Shown here in pieces: positions 35,476-44,247 of a DNA stretch of 64,000 nt; within the stretch, counting starts at the first letter, position 1; every line of letters begins with the position of its first letter. Origin of the DNA: GCA-003244245 sp035606945 (lineage in GTDB: Bacteria > Actinomycetota > Actinomycetes > Mycobacteriales > Pseudonocardiaceae); contig DATNDR010000078.1 of assembly GCA_035606945.1 (NCBI GenBank), forward strand, positions 1-64,000. The letters are read 5' to 3'. The notes below the pieces were generated by a model. The model worked only from the letters and a program-made list of their open reading frames with translations. It was not told where the DNA came from and did not search any database. A program made the position numbers and the translations under genes.

Positions 35476-37272
35476 TCACTGGTGGAAGGGGTCGGTCCAG
35501 GGTCGGGCGAGACGTAGAGACGCTTCCAACATCAGCGCGTGCACGAAGGCCTGCGGTAGGTTGCCGCGCAGCTGACGTTGGGTGATGTCGTATTCCTCGG
35601 AGAACAATCCGGGCGGTCCACAGGCCGCCCGGTTGCGTTCGAACCACATGCGGGCGGTGAGCGCCTCGCCCCGCTGGTGATCGGCCAGAGCCATCAGGAA
35701 CCCGCACAGCGTGAAGGCGCCCTCGGCCTGTCCGAGTTCTCGGCCATCTTGGCGGAACCGGTAGACGTACCCCTCACGGGCCAATTCGTCCCGGACCGCC
35801 AGGGCACTAGCCACGCTGCGCGGGTCGGTGGCGGGCAGGGCACCTCGAATCGCCGGCAGCAGCAACGCGGCATCGACGCGCGGGTCATCGGGTGCGCGTT
35901 GCCAGCGTCCGGACGGATGGCGGCAGTCAGCACCGGCATCAGCCACGATGGCGTCGGCCAGCCTGCTCCACTCGGCGGCATCGGCGGCTGACGCGCCCGC
36001 GGCCGCTATCGCGCGGAGGCCGGCGGCGCAGATCAACCGGGAGTGCGCCCAGTGCCGATCGTTGAGTTCCCAGATACCGGCATCGGGATCGTGCCAGCGG
36101 TGCTGGATGGCGGTCACGGCCGCGGTGACGGCCTGGTAATGATCGCTGCCGAGGTGGTCATGGCGGGCGGCGACGGCAAAGAGCAGCAGTGCCTCGCCGA
36201 GGGCGTCGAGCTGGAACTGGGCATTGACGTGGTTGCCGACGATGTCGTGCCCACCGGGGTAGCCGGGCAGGTCCAGCGAGCGCTGGTCGGGCACCGGTCC
36301 ACCGGTGACGGTGTAGGCGGGCTTCAAGTGGGGCCCGTCCTCGAGGATGCGTTCGGCGACGAATCGAACCGCATCATCAAGAAGCGAGTGTGGTGCATCA
36401 GCGGCCACCGCATGGCCGGCGTAGCACTGGTCGCGGATCCAGACATAACGGTAGTCGTAGTTGCGGCCCGCCTTGGCACGTTCGGGCAGGCTCATGGTGG
36501 CTGCGGCGACCATGCCACCACCCGAGCTGGTCAATCCGCGCAGCACCGCGTAGGAGTGGCGGGCATCGCGGGGAGCGATACTGTCGCCGAGCTTGGGCAT
36601 CGCCTCCTGCCAGGCTGTTGCGGTGGCTTCCCACATCCGTCCAGCGTCCGGTGGCTGGGAGTCCAGCGCGGTGTCGGACAGCTCCAGGACCAGATCGTGG
36701 TGGTGGCCCTCGCGCACTTTGTGGGTGAATCGAAGCGACCGCCTCCGATCGCCGTGCACGTCGGCACCTGCGCCACCGGTCCACCGCATGCGCAGGTCGC
36801 CGACCCGGCCCTCCCAGCAGTCGCCGTCACGGCGCAGGTGGCTCAGGTGCCGGCGGCCGAACTCGGCCGCCGGCTCCAGGATGACGTGTACCTCGGCGGT
36901 GCCTTGCACCGCGACGATGCGCCGCAGCAGCACCGCCCGGTGCACGTCACCCGGGAAGGCCAAGGCCTCACGGCACTCGATGATCCCGGTCTCGGTAACC
37001 CACCGGGAACGCCAGATCAAGCTGCCGTCTTCGTAGTACCCACCCCAGACGAACCGGCCGGTCGGGGTGACCGCGTAGACACCGCTGCCGCCGATCAGAG
37101 AGGAGAACACCGCATCGGAATGCCAGCGCGGGACGCACATCCAGACCACGTCGCCGCGAGGACCCACCACAGCGCCGCGTTCCCCGTCAGCCAGCACGGA
37201 ATACTCGCGCAATACATGCGGCGGAAACATCCCGACGGTATCGGTATCGGTATCGGTATCGGTGCTGGGCAC
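35476..37272 (-). CDS. Glycoside hydrolase family 15 protein (glucoamylase/trehalase-like)
   Basis: The 598-residue GH15 protein has an N-terminal beta domain (LREYSVLADGERGAVVGPRG, VVWMCVPRWHSDAVF) and a C-terminal (alpha/alpha)6 barrel with YDYRYVWIRDQCYAG, DPDAGIWELNDRHWAHS (catalytic acid Glu) and GAFTLCGFLMA. Family members hydrolyse alpha-glucosidic bonds, and some actinobacterial ones act on trehalose. The start is uncertain: GTG 37272 adds an Asp-Thr repeat encoded by a hexanucleotide tandem array, while ATG 37230 (MFPPHVLREYS) would skip it. It overlaps no neighbour and is convergent with the SDR. Confidence 0.88.
   Translation of the reverse strand: MPSTDTDTDTDTVGMFPPHVLREYSVLADGERGAVVGPRGDVVWMCVPRWHSDAVFSSLIGGSGVYAVTPTGRFVWGGYYEDGSLIWRSRWVTETGIIECREALAFPGDVHRAVLLRRIVAVQGTAEVHVILEPAAEFGRRHLSHLRRDGDCWEGRVGDLRMRWTGGAGADVHGDRRRSLRFTHKVREGHHHDLVLELSDTALDSQPPDAGRMWEATATAWQEAMPKLGDSIAPRDARHSYAVLRGLTSSGGGMVAAATMSLPERAKAGRNYDYRYVWIRDQCYAGHAVAADAPHSLLDDAVRFVAERILEDGPHLKPAYTVTGGPVPDQRSLDLPGYPGGHDIVGNHVNAQFQLDALGEALLLFAVAARHDHLGSDHYQAVTAAVTAIQHRWHDPDAGIWELNDRHWAHSRLICAAGLRAIAAAGASAADAAEWSRLADAIVADAGADCRHPSGRWQRAPDDPRVDAALLLPAIRGALPATDPRSVASALAVRDELAREGYVYRFRQDGRELGQAEGAFTLCGFLMALADHQRGEALTARMWFERNRAACGPPGLFSEEYDITQRQLRGNLPQAFVHALMLEASLRLARPWTDPFHQ
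37237..37260 (+). repeat. Hexanucleotide microsatellite (GGTATC)4
   Basis: Four exact tandem copies of GGTATC encode alternating Asp-Thr on the minus strand at the extreme N-terminus of the GH15 protein. They lie between the two candidate start codons. Copy-number change keeps the frame. Confidence 0.9.
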
Positions 37273-37306
37273 GGTGTCTTCTTGCCCTGCGTACAGCGGG
37301 GTAAAC

Positions 37307-38131
37307 CTAGCGCGCCTCAACGGGCGGGCGGTGTCGGGTGATGAGCAGCGTGAGCAGGTAGCCGCCGGCGGCGACGGCGAGGATCGCGAAGCTCGGGGAT
37401 AGCACCGGCAGGAGGTAGCTGAACAGCAGGCCTGCCCACACCGTGGCCACCGCCAGTCCAGCCGACAGGAACAGCGCGGGGTACGGCCTGGTGGTCAGGC
37501 GTTGTGCGGTCCCGGCAGGAGCAGCGAGCAGACCGAGCAGCAGCAGCGCCCCGACAGCCTGGCTCGCCTCGGCGGCGGCCGCGCCGACCAGGGCGAGAAA
37601 GCCGTAGCCGAGCAGCCGGACCGGAATCCCTCGGGCGGCCGCAACCGCGCCGTCGATGCTGGCGAACAGCAGTGGCCGAGCAATCGCGATCATGCCTGTC
37701 ACGATGAGCGCGGCGATGAGTGCGGAGGTGACCGCTCGGGACAAACTCAACCCGAAAAGCGACCCGAATAGGACGTCAACACTGGCGGTGCCGTTGGTGG
37801 CACTGCGCCGGCTGGTGTAGAGACTCAGGAAGAACACCCCGAGGCCGAGGATCCAGGCGAATACGCTGCCGATCACCACGTCGTCGGCGCGGCCCCGATC
37901 ACCGAGCACGCCGAGTACGACGCCCACCCCGATGGTCGCGGCGAAGAGCCCGATCCGCTGATCGATGCCCAGCGCCAGCGCTGCCAGGGCGCCGGTGAAC
38001 GCCACATGGCTCAGCGCGTCGCCGGTGAAGACCTGGGCCCGCAGCACGACGAAGTAGCCGACCAGTCCCACGGCTGCCGCGATCGCGGTGCCGGCGAGCA
38101 GTGCGTACAGCAGGAATGGTGGCCATGTCAT
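37307..38131 (-). CDS. Metal ABC transporter permease (ZnuB-like), second subunit
   Basis: The 274-residue ABC-3 family permease has about eight membrane helices. It contains GDALSHVAFTGALAALALG, the conserved H-x-A motif after the third helix, and VGALLLLGLLAAPAGTAQ. The ATG at 38131 overlaps the stop of the other permease by 4 bp, which rejects longer starts. Two distinct permeases beside one ATPase and one binding protein suggest a heterodimeric Zn/Mn importer. Confidence 0.9.
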   Translation of the reverse strand: MTWPPFLLYALLAGTAIAAAVGLVGYFVVLRAQVFTGDALSHVAFTGALAALALGIDQRIGLFAATIGVGVVLGVLGDRGRADDVVIGSVFAWILGLGVFFLSLYTSRRSATNGTASVDVLFGSLFGLSLSRAVTSALIAALIVTGMIAIARPLLFASIDGAVAAARGIPVRLLGYGFLALVGAAAAEASQAVGALLLLGLLAAPAGTAQRLTTRPYPALFLSAGLAVATVWAGLLFSYLLPVLSPSFAILAVAAGGYLLTLLITRHRPPVEAR

Positions 38132-39024
38132 GGCACGATTCCGGAAGCGCTCAGGTCCGCGGTGGTCCGGCCCCGCCGCGTGTGCCGGATCAGCTGACTG
38201 CCGAGGTAACCGGCGAAGGCCAGGCTGGTGACGAAGAAGCCCACCGGGAAGGGAGTGTAGTAAGCCAGGCTCAGACCCAGCCACGTGACGATCAGACCGA
38301 TCATGATGGCGAGCGCCAGCGCGCGCATGGGAGCAGTGGTCACTGCTTGCGCGGTCGCCGCAGGCATGACGAGCAAGGCGAACACCAGCAGCGTGCCGGT
38401 GATCTGGCTGACCTCAGCGGTCGCAGCACCCAGGAGTAGCAGGAACGCGATCGATAAGGCTCGGACCGGGACGTTGCGGGCGAGCGCCACCTCCGGATCG
38501 ATCGACGCGAAGGCCAGCGGGCGGCCGATCACCGCCAGAATCGACAGCGCCACCACGGCGACGATGCCCAGCACGGTGACCTGCGCCGTGGTGATGCCTA
38601 GGAAACTGCCGAACAGCAGCGCGTTGACGCTGTTGAGGAACCCCCGGTACAGCGCGACGAAAAGAAAACCGCAGGCCAGCGCGAAGGCCTGCACGGTTCC
38701 GGTGACGGCCGACTCCTCGGAGTATCCGCCGTGTCCGATGCGCGGCAACAGCGCGATCACCGCAGCGCCGGCGAGACAGAACGCGAAGTAGCCGTAGCCG
38801 GCCGCGACGCCGATCAGAACAGCACCGGCCGCCCCCGGGAAACCGATCAGCGACAGGGTATGGCCGGCGAAGCTCTGCCGGCGTAACACCATGAAGTGCC
38901 CGATCACGGCAGCCAGCACCGCGACGATCGTGCCCGCGCGGAAAGCATTGACCATGAACGGGAACGACCACATCTGTTGGAGGTCGGTGATGGGGTTCCA
39001 GCTCGGACCGTCGGCGACGGTCAT
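38128..39024 (-). CDS. Metal ABC transporter permease (ZnuB-like), first subunit
   Basis: The 298-residue ABC-3 permease is paralogous to its downstream neighbour. It has FMVLRRQSFAGHTLSLIGFPGAAGAVLIG with the conserved His, and ITGTLLVFALLVMPAATAQAV. Its start overlaps the ATPase stop by 4 bp and its stop overlaps the next permease start, so all four importer genes are translationally chained. Confidence 0.9.
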   Translation of the reverse strand: MTVADGPSWNPITDLQQMWSFPFMVNAFRAGTIVAVLAAVIGHFMVLRRQSFAGHTLSLIGFPGAAGAVLIGVAAGYGYFAFCLAGAAVIALLPRIGHGGYSEESAVTGTVQAFALACGFLFVALYRGFLNSVNALLFGSFLGITTAQVTVLGIVAVVALSILAVIGRPLAFASIDPEVALARNVPVRALSIAFLLLLGAATAEVSQITGTLLVFALLVMPAATAQAVTTAPMRALALAIMIGLIVTWLGLSLAYYTPFPVGFFVTSLAFAGYLGSQLIRHTRRGRTTADLSASGIVP

Positions 39025-39923
39025 GGTCTGCGCCCGGAATGTCGCTCATCGTGAGCGTCGCATCGGTGTGGATGGCCGACCACGACCAGCCGGCCGTCAG
39101 CGGCGGTGAGGACTTCGATCGGGGTGCCGAACAGGTCGGTCAATGCCGCGCTGGAGATCACCTGACGAGGTGGGCCGATCAAGGAACCGCCGGGGGCGAG
39201 GTACACCACGGTATCGAGGTGGGGCAGCACCGGATTGGCATCGTGCAGGACCATCAGCACGGCAACCCGTTGGGTCCGGGTGATCCGAGCGATGAGAGTG
39301 GCGACAGCAGCCTGGTTCGGCAGATCCAGGCTGTCCAGAGGTTCGTCCAGCAGGAGCAGATCAGGTGCTGGGGCCAGGGCCTGAGCGATCAACAGCCGTT
39401 GCTGCTCGCCGCCGGACAACTCGCCGACCGGTCGCTCGGCGTAACCGCTGGCGCCGACCAGGTCGATGACCTCCTCGACGCGCGCCGCGGCGGATCGCCG
39501 CGGCGCGCCGCCCGGCAGCCAGCTGGGCAGCGGAAGGCCCCACCGGTGCCCGTCCAAGCCCAGTCGCACGATGTCACGCCCCCGGACCCGCAGCGACGGG
39601 TCGAAGCTGCGGCGCTGAGGCAGGTAACCGATCCGCTTGTTGGCCCGGCCGGGCGACTGGCCCAGTACCTGTACCCGGCCCTCCGCCAGCGGCAGGGCAC
39701 CGAGAATGACCTGGAGCAACGTGGATTTGCCGACCCCGTTGGGGCCCAGCACCGCGACGAACTCGCCAGCCGCGATCGTCAGGTCGAGCCCGCTCCACAG
39801 CCGCCGGTTTCCCCGATCCACCGAGCCGTGGCGCAGGGTGATCACCGGCTGTTGATCCGTGGGCGGCTCGGTGACCTGGCGGAGCTGGGTGTCCACGTCG
39901 GGATTCAGTGAGCGGGCATTCAC
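39021..39923 (-). CDS. Metal ABC transporter ATP-binding protein (ZnuC-like)
   Basis: The 300-residue ATPase of the importer has Walker A LGPNGVGKST, signature LSGGEQQRLLIAQALA, Walker B LLLLDEPLDSLD and the H-loop VLHDANPVL. Its start overlaps the binding-protein stop by 4 bp. Expression probably follows the Fur/Zur-like box upstream of the binding-protein gene. Confidence 0.92.
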   Translation of the reverse strand: MNARSLNPDVDTQLRQVTEPPTDQQPVITLRHGSVDRGNRRLWSGLDLTIAAGEFVAVLGPNGVGKSTLLQVILGALPLAEGRVQVLGQSPGRANKRIGYLPQRRSFDPSLRVRGRDIVRLGLDGHRWGLPLPSWLPGGAPRRSAAARVEEVIDLVGASGYAERPVGELSGGEQQRLLIAQALAPAPDLLLLDEPLDSLDLPNQAAVATLIARITRTQRVAVLMVLHDANPVLPHLDTVVYLAPGGSLIGPPRQVISSAALTDLFGTPIEVLTAADGRLVVVGHPHRCDAHDERHSGRRP

Positions 39924-40891
39924 GGCGTGGTGGCATTCGATAGTGCTTGCTGGATACCTTGGAGCTGGTCGGCCTGCCAGTCCTGGAAACTGGCCGTGGC
40001 CGGGACGAGGGTCTCGGTGACCATTGCCACCGGAATATCGTGGTTTTTCGCCGCGGTCACCAGTGCCGTCACATCCGGGGTCGAATTCTGGCTGTTGAAG
40101 ATAAAGATCTTGATCTGTCTTGTCTCGATCTGCTTATCCACCGTGATCTTGTCGGCCGCAGTGGGATCGGTACCCTCACTGATCGCGTCGAGGAACGACT
40201 CCGGGGTAGCCATCCGCAAGCCCAGACCTTCGGCCAGCGGCGTCACGATCGATTCCGAGGCGCCGATCGGTGTCCCGGTGTACTTAGCCTTGATGTCGGC
40301 GATGAGCTGGTTGTAGCGAGCCAATCCATGAGTCTCGTAGTTCTGTTTCTGCTGATCGAAATAGGCCGCATCGGCCGGATCGATCCGCTTGTAGTCAGCG
40401 GAGATCTGGTCGATGACCCGGTGCACATCATCCGGTGAGTACCAGCGATGCGGATTGCCGCCTTCCTTGACGCCGATCAGCTCGCCTACGTTCAACACCG
40501 ACCGACCCGGTTCGGGGTTCGCGGCGATCAGCTTGGTGACCCACGGGTCGTAGCCGACGCCGTTGGTGACCACGTACTGGGCGCTCGCGAGAGCTCGCGC
40601 GTCGGCCGCGGTGGGCTCATAGTCGTGCGGGTCGGCGTCCGGGATGGCGATAATGCTTTTCACCCTGACCCGCTCGCCGCCCAGTTGCGCCGCGATGCTG
40701 CCCCAGAAATTCTCGGCCGCCACTACCGCGATGTGCGTGTTGCCGGCCGACCCGTTCTGCTCAGTAGCCGAACCGTTACCGGGCGGTCTCTCGGTGGCGC
40801 AGCCGGCGAGCAAGCCGGCAACCCCTACCGTGGTCACGGCTGACGCGCAAACGAGTGATAAGGCTCGGCGCATCGCCTGGTTCACATTCAC
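39920..40891 (-). CDS. Zinc/manganese-type substrate-binding lipoprotein (ZnuA family)
   Basis: The 323-residue lipoprotein has a signal peptide ending in the lipobox LLAGC at about residue 31. The cluster A-I fold is recognisable from FWGSIAAQLGGERVRV, DPHDYEPTAADARAL (first metal His), NPHRWYSPDDVHRVI (second His) and the C-terminal FNSQNSTPDVTALV. The His-rich loop typical of strict Zn binders is short or absent. Start GTG 40891 has GGAG 8 bp upstream. It is the first gene of the four-gene importer operon. Confidence 0.9.
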   Translation of the reverse strand: MNVNQAMRRALSLVCASAVTTVGVAGLLAGCATERPPGNGSATEQNGSAGNTHIAVVAAENFWGSIAAQLGGERVRVKSIIAIPDADPHDYEPTAADARALASAQYVVTNGVGYDPWVTKLIAANPEPGRSVLNVGELIGVKEGGNPHRWYSPDDVHRVIDQISADYKRIDPADAAYFDQQKQNYETHGLARYNQLIADIKAKYTGTPIGASESIVTPLAEGLGLRMATPESFLDAISEGTDPTAADKITVDKQIETRQIKIFIFNSQNSTPDVTALVTAAKNHDIPVAMVTETLVPATASFQDWQADQLQGIQQALSNATTP

Positions 40892-40959
40892 TTTGCGGCT
40901 CCGGATCTGGACGCTACGTAACCCACAAGAACCTCCAGCTCGCGCTTGCGAGGATAAAC

Positions 40960-40977
40960 GAAATCGATAATCATTTC
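40960..40977 (-). promoter_or_regulatory. Fur/Zur-like box upstream of the metal importer operon
   Basis: On the minus strand the sequence reads GAAATGATTATCGATTTC, an AT-rich imperfect palindrome with GAAAT/ATTTC arms. It resembles Zur and Fur boxes (TGAAAatgATTTTCA type). It lies 69 bp upstream of the binding-protein start. Zinc repression via Zur is the likely meaning; the regulator gene is not in this window. Confidence 0.6.
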
Positions 40978-41165
40978 AAACCTGCGCCCGGCTTCCAGCA
41001 TCAGCGCCACAATGTCCGGACGCGGCGCCGAGCTGGTCGCCACCCGACCCCGCCCCTCGGATCCGGCCGGGCTGCCGTCGTCCACCTGGGTGACCAATAG
41101 CGTGGCCCGTAAGCCCGGCTCAGCCACTCGGCCGGTTCGTCACACCGCCGCAGCGGCTTTCGCAG

Positions 41166-42143
41166 TCAGGAAGCTTCGGCTAGTACCAGCGCGAACCGGT
41201 CGTCTGGATCGGTCCACCACAGCTGCTCGGCAAACCCGGCCGCCTGGAGCTCCGCGCCGAGCCCGGCCCGGTGGAATTTGGTGGAGATCTCGGTGAGCAT
41301 CTGCTCGCCCTGGGCGTACTGCACTGCCATGCCCAGGGCAGGAACCTGCACGGTCATCGCGCGGCTTGCCTGCAGCCGCATCTCGATCCACTCATGGGTG
41401 GCATTCCACAACGCGATGTGATCGAAGGCGCTGACGTCGAAATCGGCGCCGAGCTCGCGGTTGAGCACGTGCAGCACGTTGCGGTTGAATTCGGCGGTCA
41501 CGCCGGTGGCGTCATCGTAAGCGGGCACCATGATCGCCGGGTCGGTGACCAGCCCGGCGCCCAGCAGCAGCAGCTCATCAGGACCCAATGCGGCGCGAAG
41601 CGCGGTGAAGAACGTGGCCCGATCGTCGGGCAACAGATTGCCGATCGTGCCGCCCAGGAAGGCCACCAGCCGGCGCCCGCGGTGCGCGGCCGGCAACAAC
41701 TCCAGGTGCTCGGTGAAGTCGCCGACCACACCGTGTACGGCCAGCCGCGGGTACTCCCGTGCCACCGCGGCCATCGCGGCGCGCAACGCGGACTCCGAGA
41801 CGTCGAGGGGTACGAAGCGCCGGAGGGATCCGGTGGCGGTGAGCGCGTCGAGTAGCAACCGGGTCTTCTCCGACGAGCCCGAACCGAGCTCGACGAGGGT
41901 GTCCACGGCAGCCCGCGCAGCGATCTGCGTCACGGTGTGCCGCAGCAACTCACGCTCGGTGCGGGTGGGGTAATACTCGGGCAGCATGGTGATCTGCTCG
42001 AACAGTTCGCTGCCGCGGGCATCGTAGAACCATCTGGGTGGCAGCCACTTGGGTTCGGCGGAAAGCCCCACCCGGGCGTCGTGGCGCAGCGCATCGGCGG
42101 CATCGGCGTCGGACAGGTAAATCTCGAGCACAGGTGCGGTCAT
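41166..42143 (-). CDS. egtD: L-histidine N-alpha-methyltransferase (ergothioneine synthesis)
   Basis: The 325-residue SAM-dependent enzyme trimethylates histidine to hercynine. It shows the EgtD N-terminus (PRWFYDARGSELFEQIT, PEYYPTRTERELL), the SAM-binding LVELGSGSSEKTRLLLDAL, LVAFLGGTIGNLLP and the substrate-binding FNRNVLHVLNRELGADFD. The ATG overlaps the egtC stop by 4 bp, last in the egtABCD operon. No egtE follows. Confidence 0.95.
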   Translation of the reverse strand: MTAPVLEIYLSDADAADALRHDARVGLSAEPKWLPPRWFYDARGSELFEQITMLPEYYPTRTERELLRHTVTQIAARAAVDTLVELGSGSSEKTRLLLDALTATGSLRRFVPLDVSESALRAAMAAVAREYPRLAVHGVVGDFTEHLELLPAAHRGRRLVAFLGGTIGNLLPDDRATFFTALRAALGPDELLLLGAGLVTDPAIMVPAYDDATGVTAEFNRNVLHVLNRELGADFDVSAFDHIALWNATHEWIEMRLQASRAMTVQVPALGMAVQYAQGEQMLTEISTKFHRAGLGAELQAAGFAEQLWWTDPDDRFALVLAEAS

Positions 42144-42904
42144 GGCTCCTCGGCAGTCGTCGCAGGGATCGGCGCGACATCCACGGTGGTCGGTGTCGCG
42201 GTGAGCAGGTGGCAGTCCGGCACGGGCTCCCAGCCGGCGCAGTGGCTGGTGGGCTCGGAGCAGACCTGCACTCCCCCGTCGGCGACCCGCACCGCCAACG
42301 CGTGGTGCACCGCGGTCGCGGCGAACATGCTGCCGTCGGTCACCAGCAGGTTCAGCCGTGAACCTGGGGCCGCTGCCAGCACCTGTGCGGTGACCGTGCC
42401 CAGCGCCCGGCCCAGTGACTCACCAGCCACCAGTCGGCGCCGGACGAGTGCCCACAGCAGGGCGGAGTCGGTGGGTGCGTCCAGGGTGAGCAGGTCGGTG
42501 ACCGGCAACTGGCGAGCCAACGTTGCCATGCTGTCCGGCCAGCCGGTGACCATCCCGTTGTGGCTGAACAGCCAGCGGCCGGTGGTGAACGGTGCGCAGG
42601 CAGTCTCGGTCACGGGCATGCCAACGGTGGCCGAGCGCACCGCGGCGAGCACCGCGCTGCTGCGCACTGCGCCGGCCAGTGCGGCGAATGACGTGTCGGT
42701 CCAGATCGGGATGGCCCGCCGGTACCGGATCGGCGTGGCTGCACCGTCGTGATACCAGCCGGCGCCGAACCCGTCGGCGTTGACCACCCCATCACAGCGC
42801 ATATCGGCTGGTGCGTAGCTCTGCCGCAGCAGCGAATGCGGCGGCTCCAGCAGCAGCGTCGCGAGGTCACAAGGCGGCCCGAGATAGGCCAGATGCCGGC
42901 ACAC
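42140..42904 (-). CDS. egtC: Gamma-glutamyl-hercynylcysteine sulfoxide hydrolase
   Basis: This 254-residue class II (Ntn) glutamine amidotransferase-like enzyme removes glutamate in ergothioneine synthesis. The GTG at 42904 places Cys at position 2 (CRHLAYLG), which becomes the catalytic N-terminal nucleophile; GRWLFSHNGMVTGW and DSALLWALV follow. The frame extends to 43147, but that region lies inside egtB. It starts 5 bp after the egtB stop. Confidence 0.93.
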   Translation of the reverse strand: MCRHLAYLGPPCDLATLLLEPPHSLLRQSYAPADMRCDGVVNADGFGAGWYHDGAATPIRYRRAIPIWTDTSFAALAGAVRSSAVLAAVRSATVGMPVTETACAPFTTGRWLFSHNGMVTGWPDSMATLARQLPVTDLLTLDAPTDSALLWALVRRRLVAGESLGRALGTVTAQVLAAAPGSRLNLLVTDGSMFAATAVHHALAVRVADGGVQVCSEPTSHCAGWEPVPDCHLLTATPTTVDVAPIPATTAEEP

Positions 42905-42909
42905 GCCGT

Positions 42910-44247
42910 TCAACTCACCTGATGCTCGGCGGCAGCGTCCCGGGCGCAGCGGAAACCGGTGAAGATCTGCCGGCGGATCGGATGATCCCAGTTGCGGAAG
43001 GTGCCCCGGCAGGCCGCCGCATCGGTGGCGAACGAGCCGCCCCGCAACATCCGGTAGTCCCCGCCGAAGAACACTTCGGAATATTCGCGGTAGGGGAACG
43101 GCGCGAAGCCGGGGTAACCGGAGAACCCGGAGGACGTCCACTCCCACACGTCGCCGATCAACTGATGCACGCCTAGTGGAGACGCCCCGGCCGGGTAGCT
43201 GCCCGCCGGCGCGGGTTGCAGGTGCCGTTGACCCAGGTTGGCGTGCGCCGGGGTCGGGTCGTCATCGCCCCACGGGAAGCGGCGGGACCGCCCGCTGGCG
43301 GGGTCGAAGCGGGCCGCCTTCTCCCATTCGACCTCGGTGGGCAGCCGCTTGCCGGCCCACGCCGCGTAGGCCTGCGCCTCGAAGAAGCTGACGTGCACGA
43401 CGGGCTCCTCAGGCGCGACCAACTCGGTGACGCCGAACCGGGTGCGCCACCACTGCCCGCCGTCGAGGGACCAGAACAGCGGGGCCACCAGCCCTGCCTC
43501 GCACCGGTGTGCCCAGCCCCGCTCGCTCCACCACCGCGGGTTGTCGTACCCGCCGTCGGCGAGGAACCGCTGGTAGTCCCGGTTGGTCACCGGAGTGGTG
43601 TCCAACCAGTATGCGCCGGTGTGCGCGCGGTGCGCGGGGCGCTCGTTGTCCAGCGCCCACGGTTCGGTCGACGTGCCCATGGTGAACTCCCCGGCGGGGA
43701 TCAGCACCTCTGCGGGCAGGCCAGCGGAGCGTTCGGGCCGGGGCGCGGGCGCGTGCAGCGCGGCCGGGCCGACCCGCAGCTGGTGGGTGGCCAGCATCGT
43801 CTCGTCGTGCTGCTGCTCGTGCTGCACGATCATCCCGAAGGCGAATCCGTGCTCGACCAGCCGGCGGCCCTCCAGCGGGGCGCCGTCGAGCACGTCGAGC
43901 ACCTTGGTACGCACCTCGCCCAGGTAGCGCCGGGTCTGGGCGGGGTCCAGCAGGGGCAACGCAGGTCGGTTGGGCCTGGGGTGCTTGAACGCGTCGTAAA
44001 GATGGTCGATGTCGGCTCGGACGGGATCGCGCCCACCCACGTCGCGGACCAGCCAGAGCTCCTCCTGGTTGCCGATGTGGGCGAAGTCCCACACCAGCGG
44101 AGACATGATCGGGGAGTGTTGGCGGATCAGCTCCGTGTCGGCCACCGCCCCGGTCAGGGCCTCGCTGCGGGCGCGGGTGCGGCCGAGCTCGGCAGCCACG
44201 TGATCGCGCAGCGCGGCGCCGCTCAGCTCGATGATCGGCGTGCTCAC
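42910..44247 (-). CDS. egtB: Hercynine oxygenase (iron-dependent sulfoxide synthase)
   Basis: The 445-residue non-haem iron enzyme joins gamma-glutamylcysteine to hercynine with O2. The N-terminal DinB-like domain has the iron ligands His57 (DFAHIGN) and the H-x3-H-x-E set His143/His147/Glu149 (VQHEQQHDET). The C-terminal FGE-sulfatase-like domain has GEFTMGTS, LPTEVEWEKAARFDP and GDYRMLRGGSFATD. The gene overlaps egtA by 4 bp. Confidence 0.95.
   Translation of the reverse strand: MSTPIIELSGAALRDHVAAELGRTRARSEALTGAVADTELIRQHSPIMSPLVWDFAHIGNQEELWLVRDVGGRDPVRADIDHLYDAFKHPRPNRPALPLLDPAQTRRYLGEVRTKVLDVLDGAPLEGRRLVEHGFAFGMIVQHEQQHDETMLATHQLRVGPAALHAPAPRPERSAGLPAEVLIPAGEFTMGTSTEPWALDNERPAHRAHTGAYWLDTTPVTNRDYQRFLADGGYDNPRWWSERGWAHRCEAGLVAPLFWSLDGGQWWRTRFGVTELVAPEEPVVHVSFFEAQAYAAWAGKRLPTEVEWEKAARFDPASGRSRRFPWGDDDPTPAHANLGQRHLQPAPAGSYPAGASPLGVHQLIGDVWEWTSSGFSGYPGFAPFPYREYSEVFFGGDYRMLRGGSFATDAAACRGTFRNWDHPIRRQIFTGFRCARDAAAEHQVS

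Noticed and set aside
36043..37341. 432-codon plus-strand ORF antisense to the GH15 gene
   Set aside because: A GC-skew artefact of the opposite coding strand; its sequence has no family features.
40888..41127. 79-codon minus-strand ORF overlapping the start of the metal-binding lipoprotein gene
   Set aside because: It would contain the Fur/Zur-like box, has no recognisable motif, and is better explained as the leader region of the importer operon.
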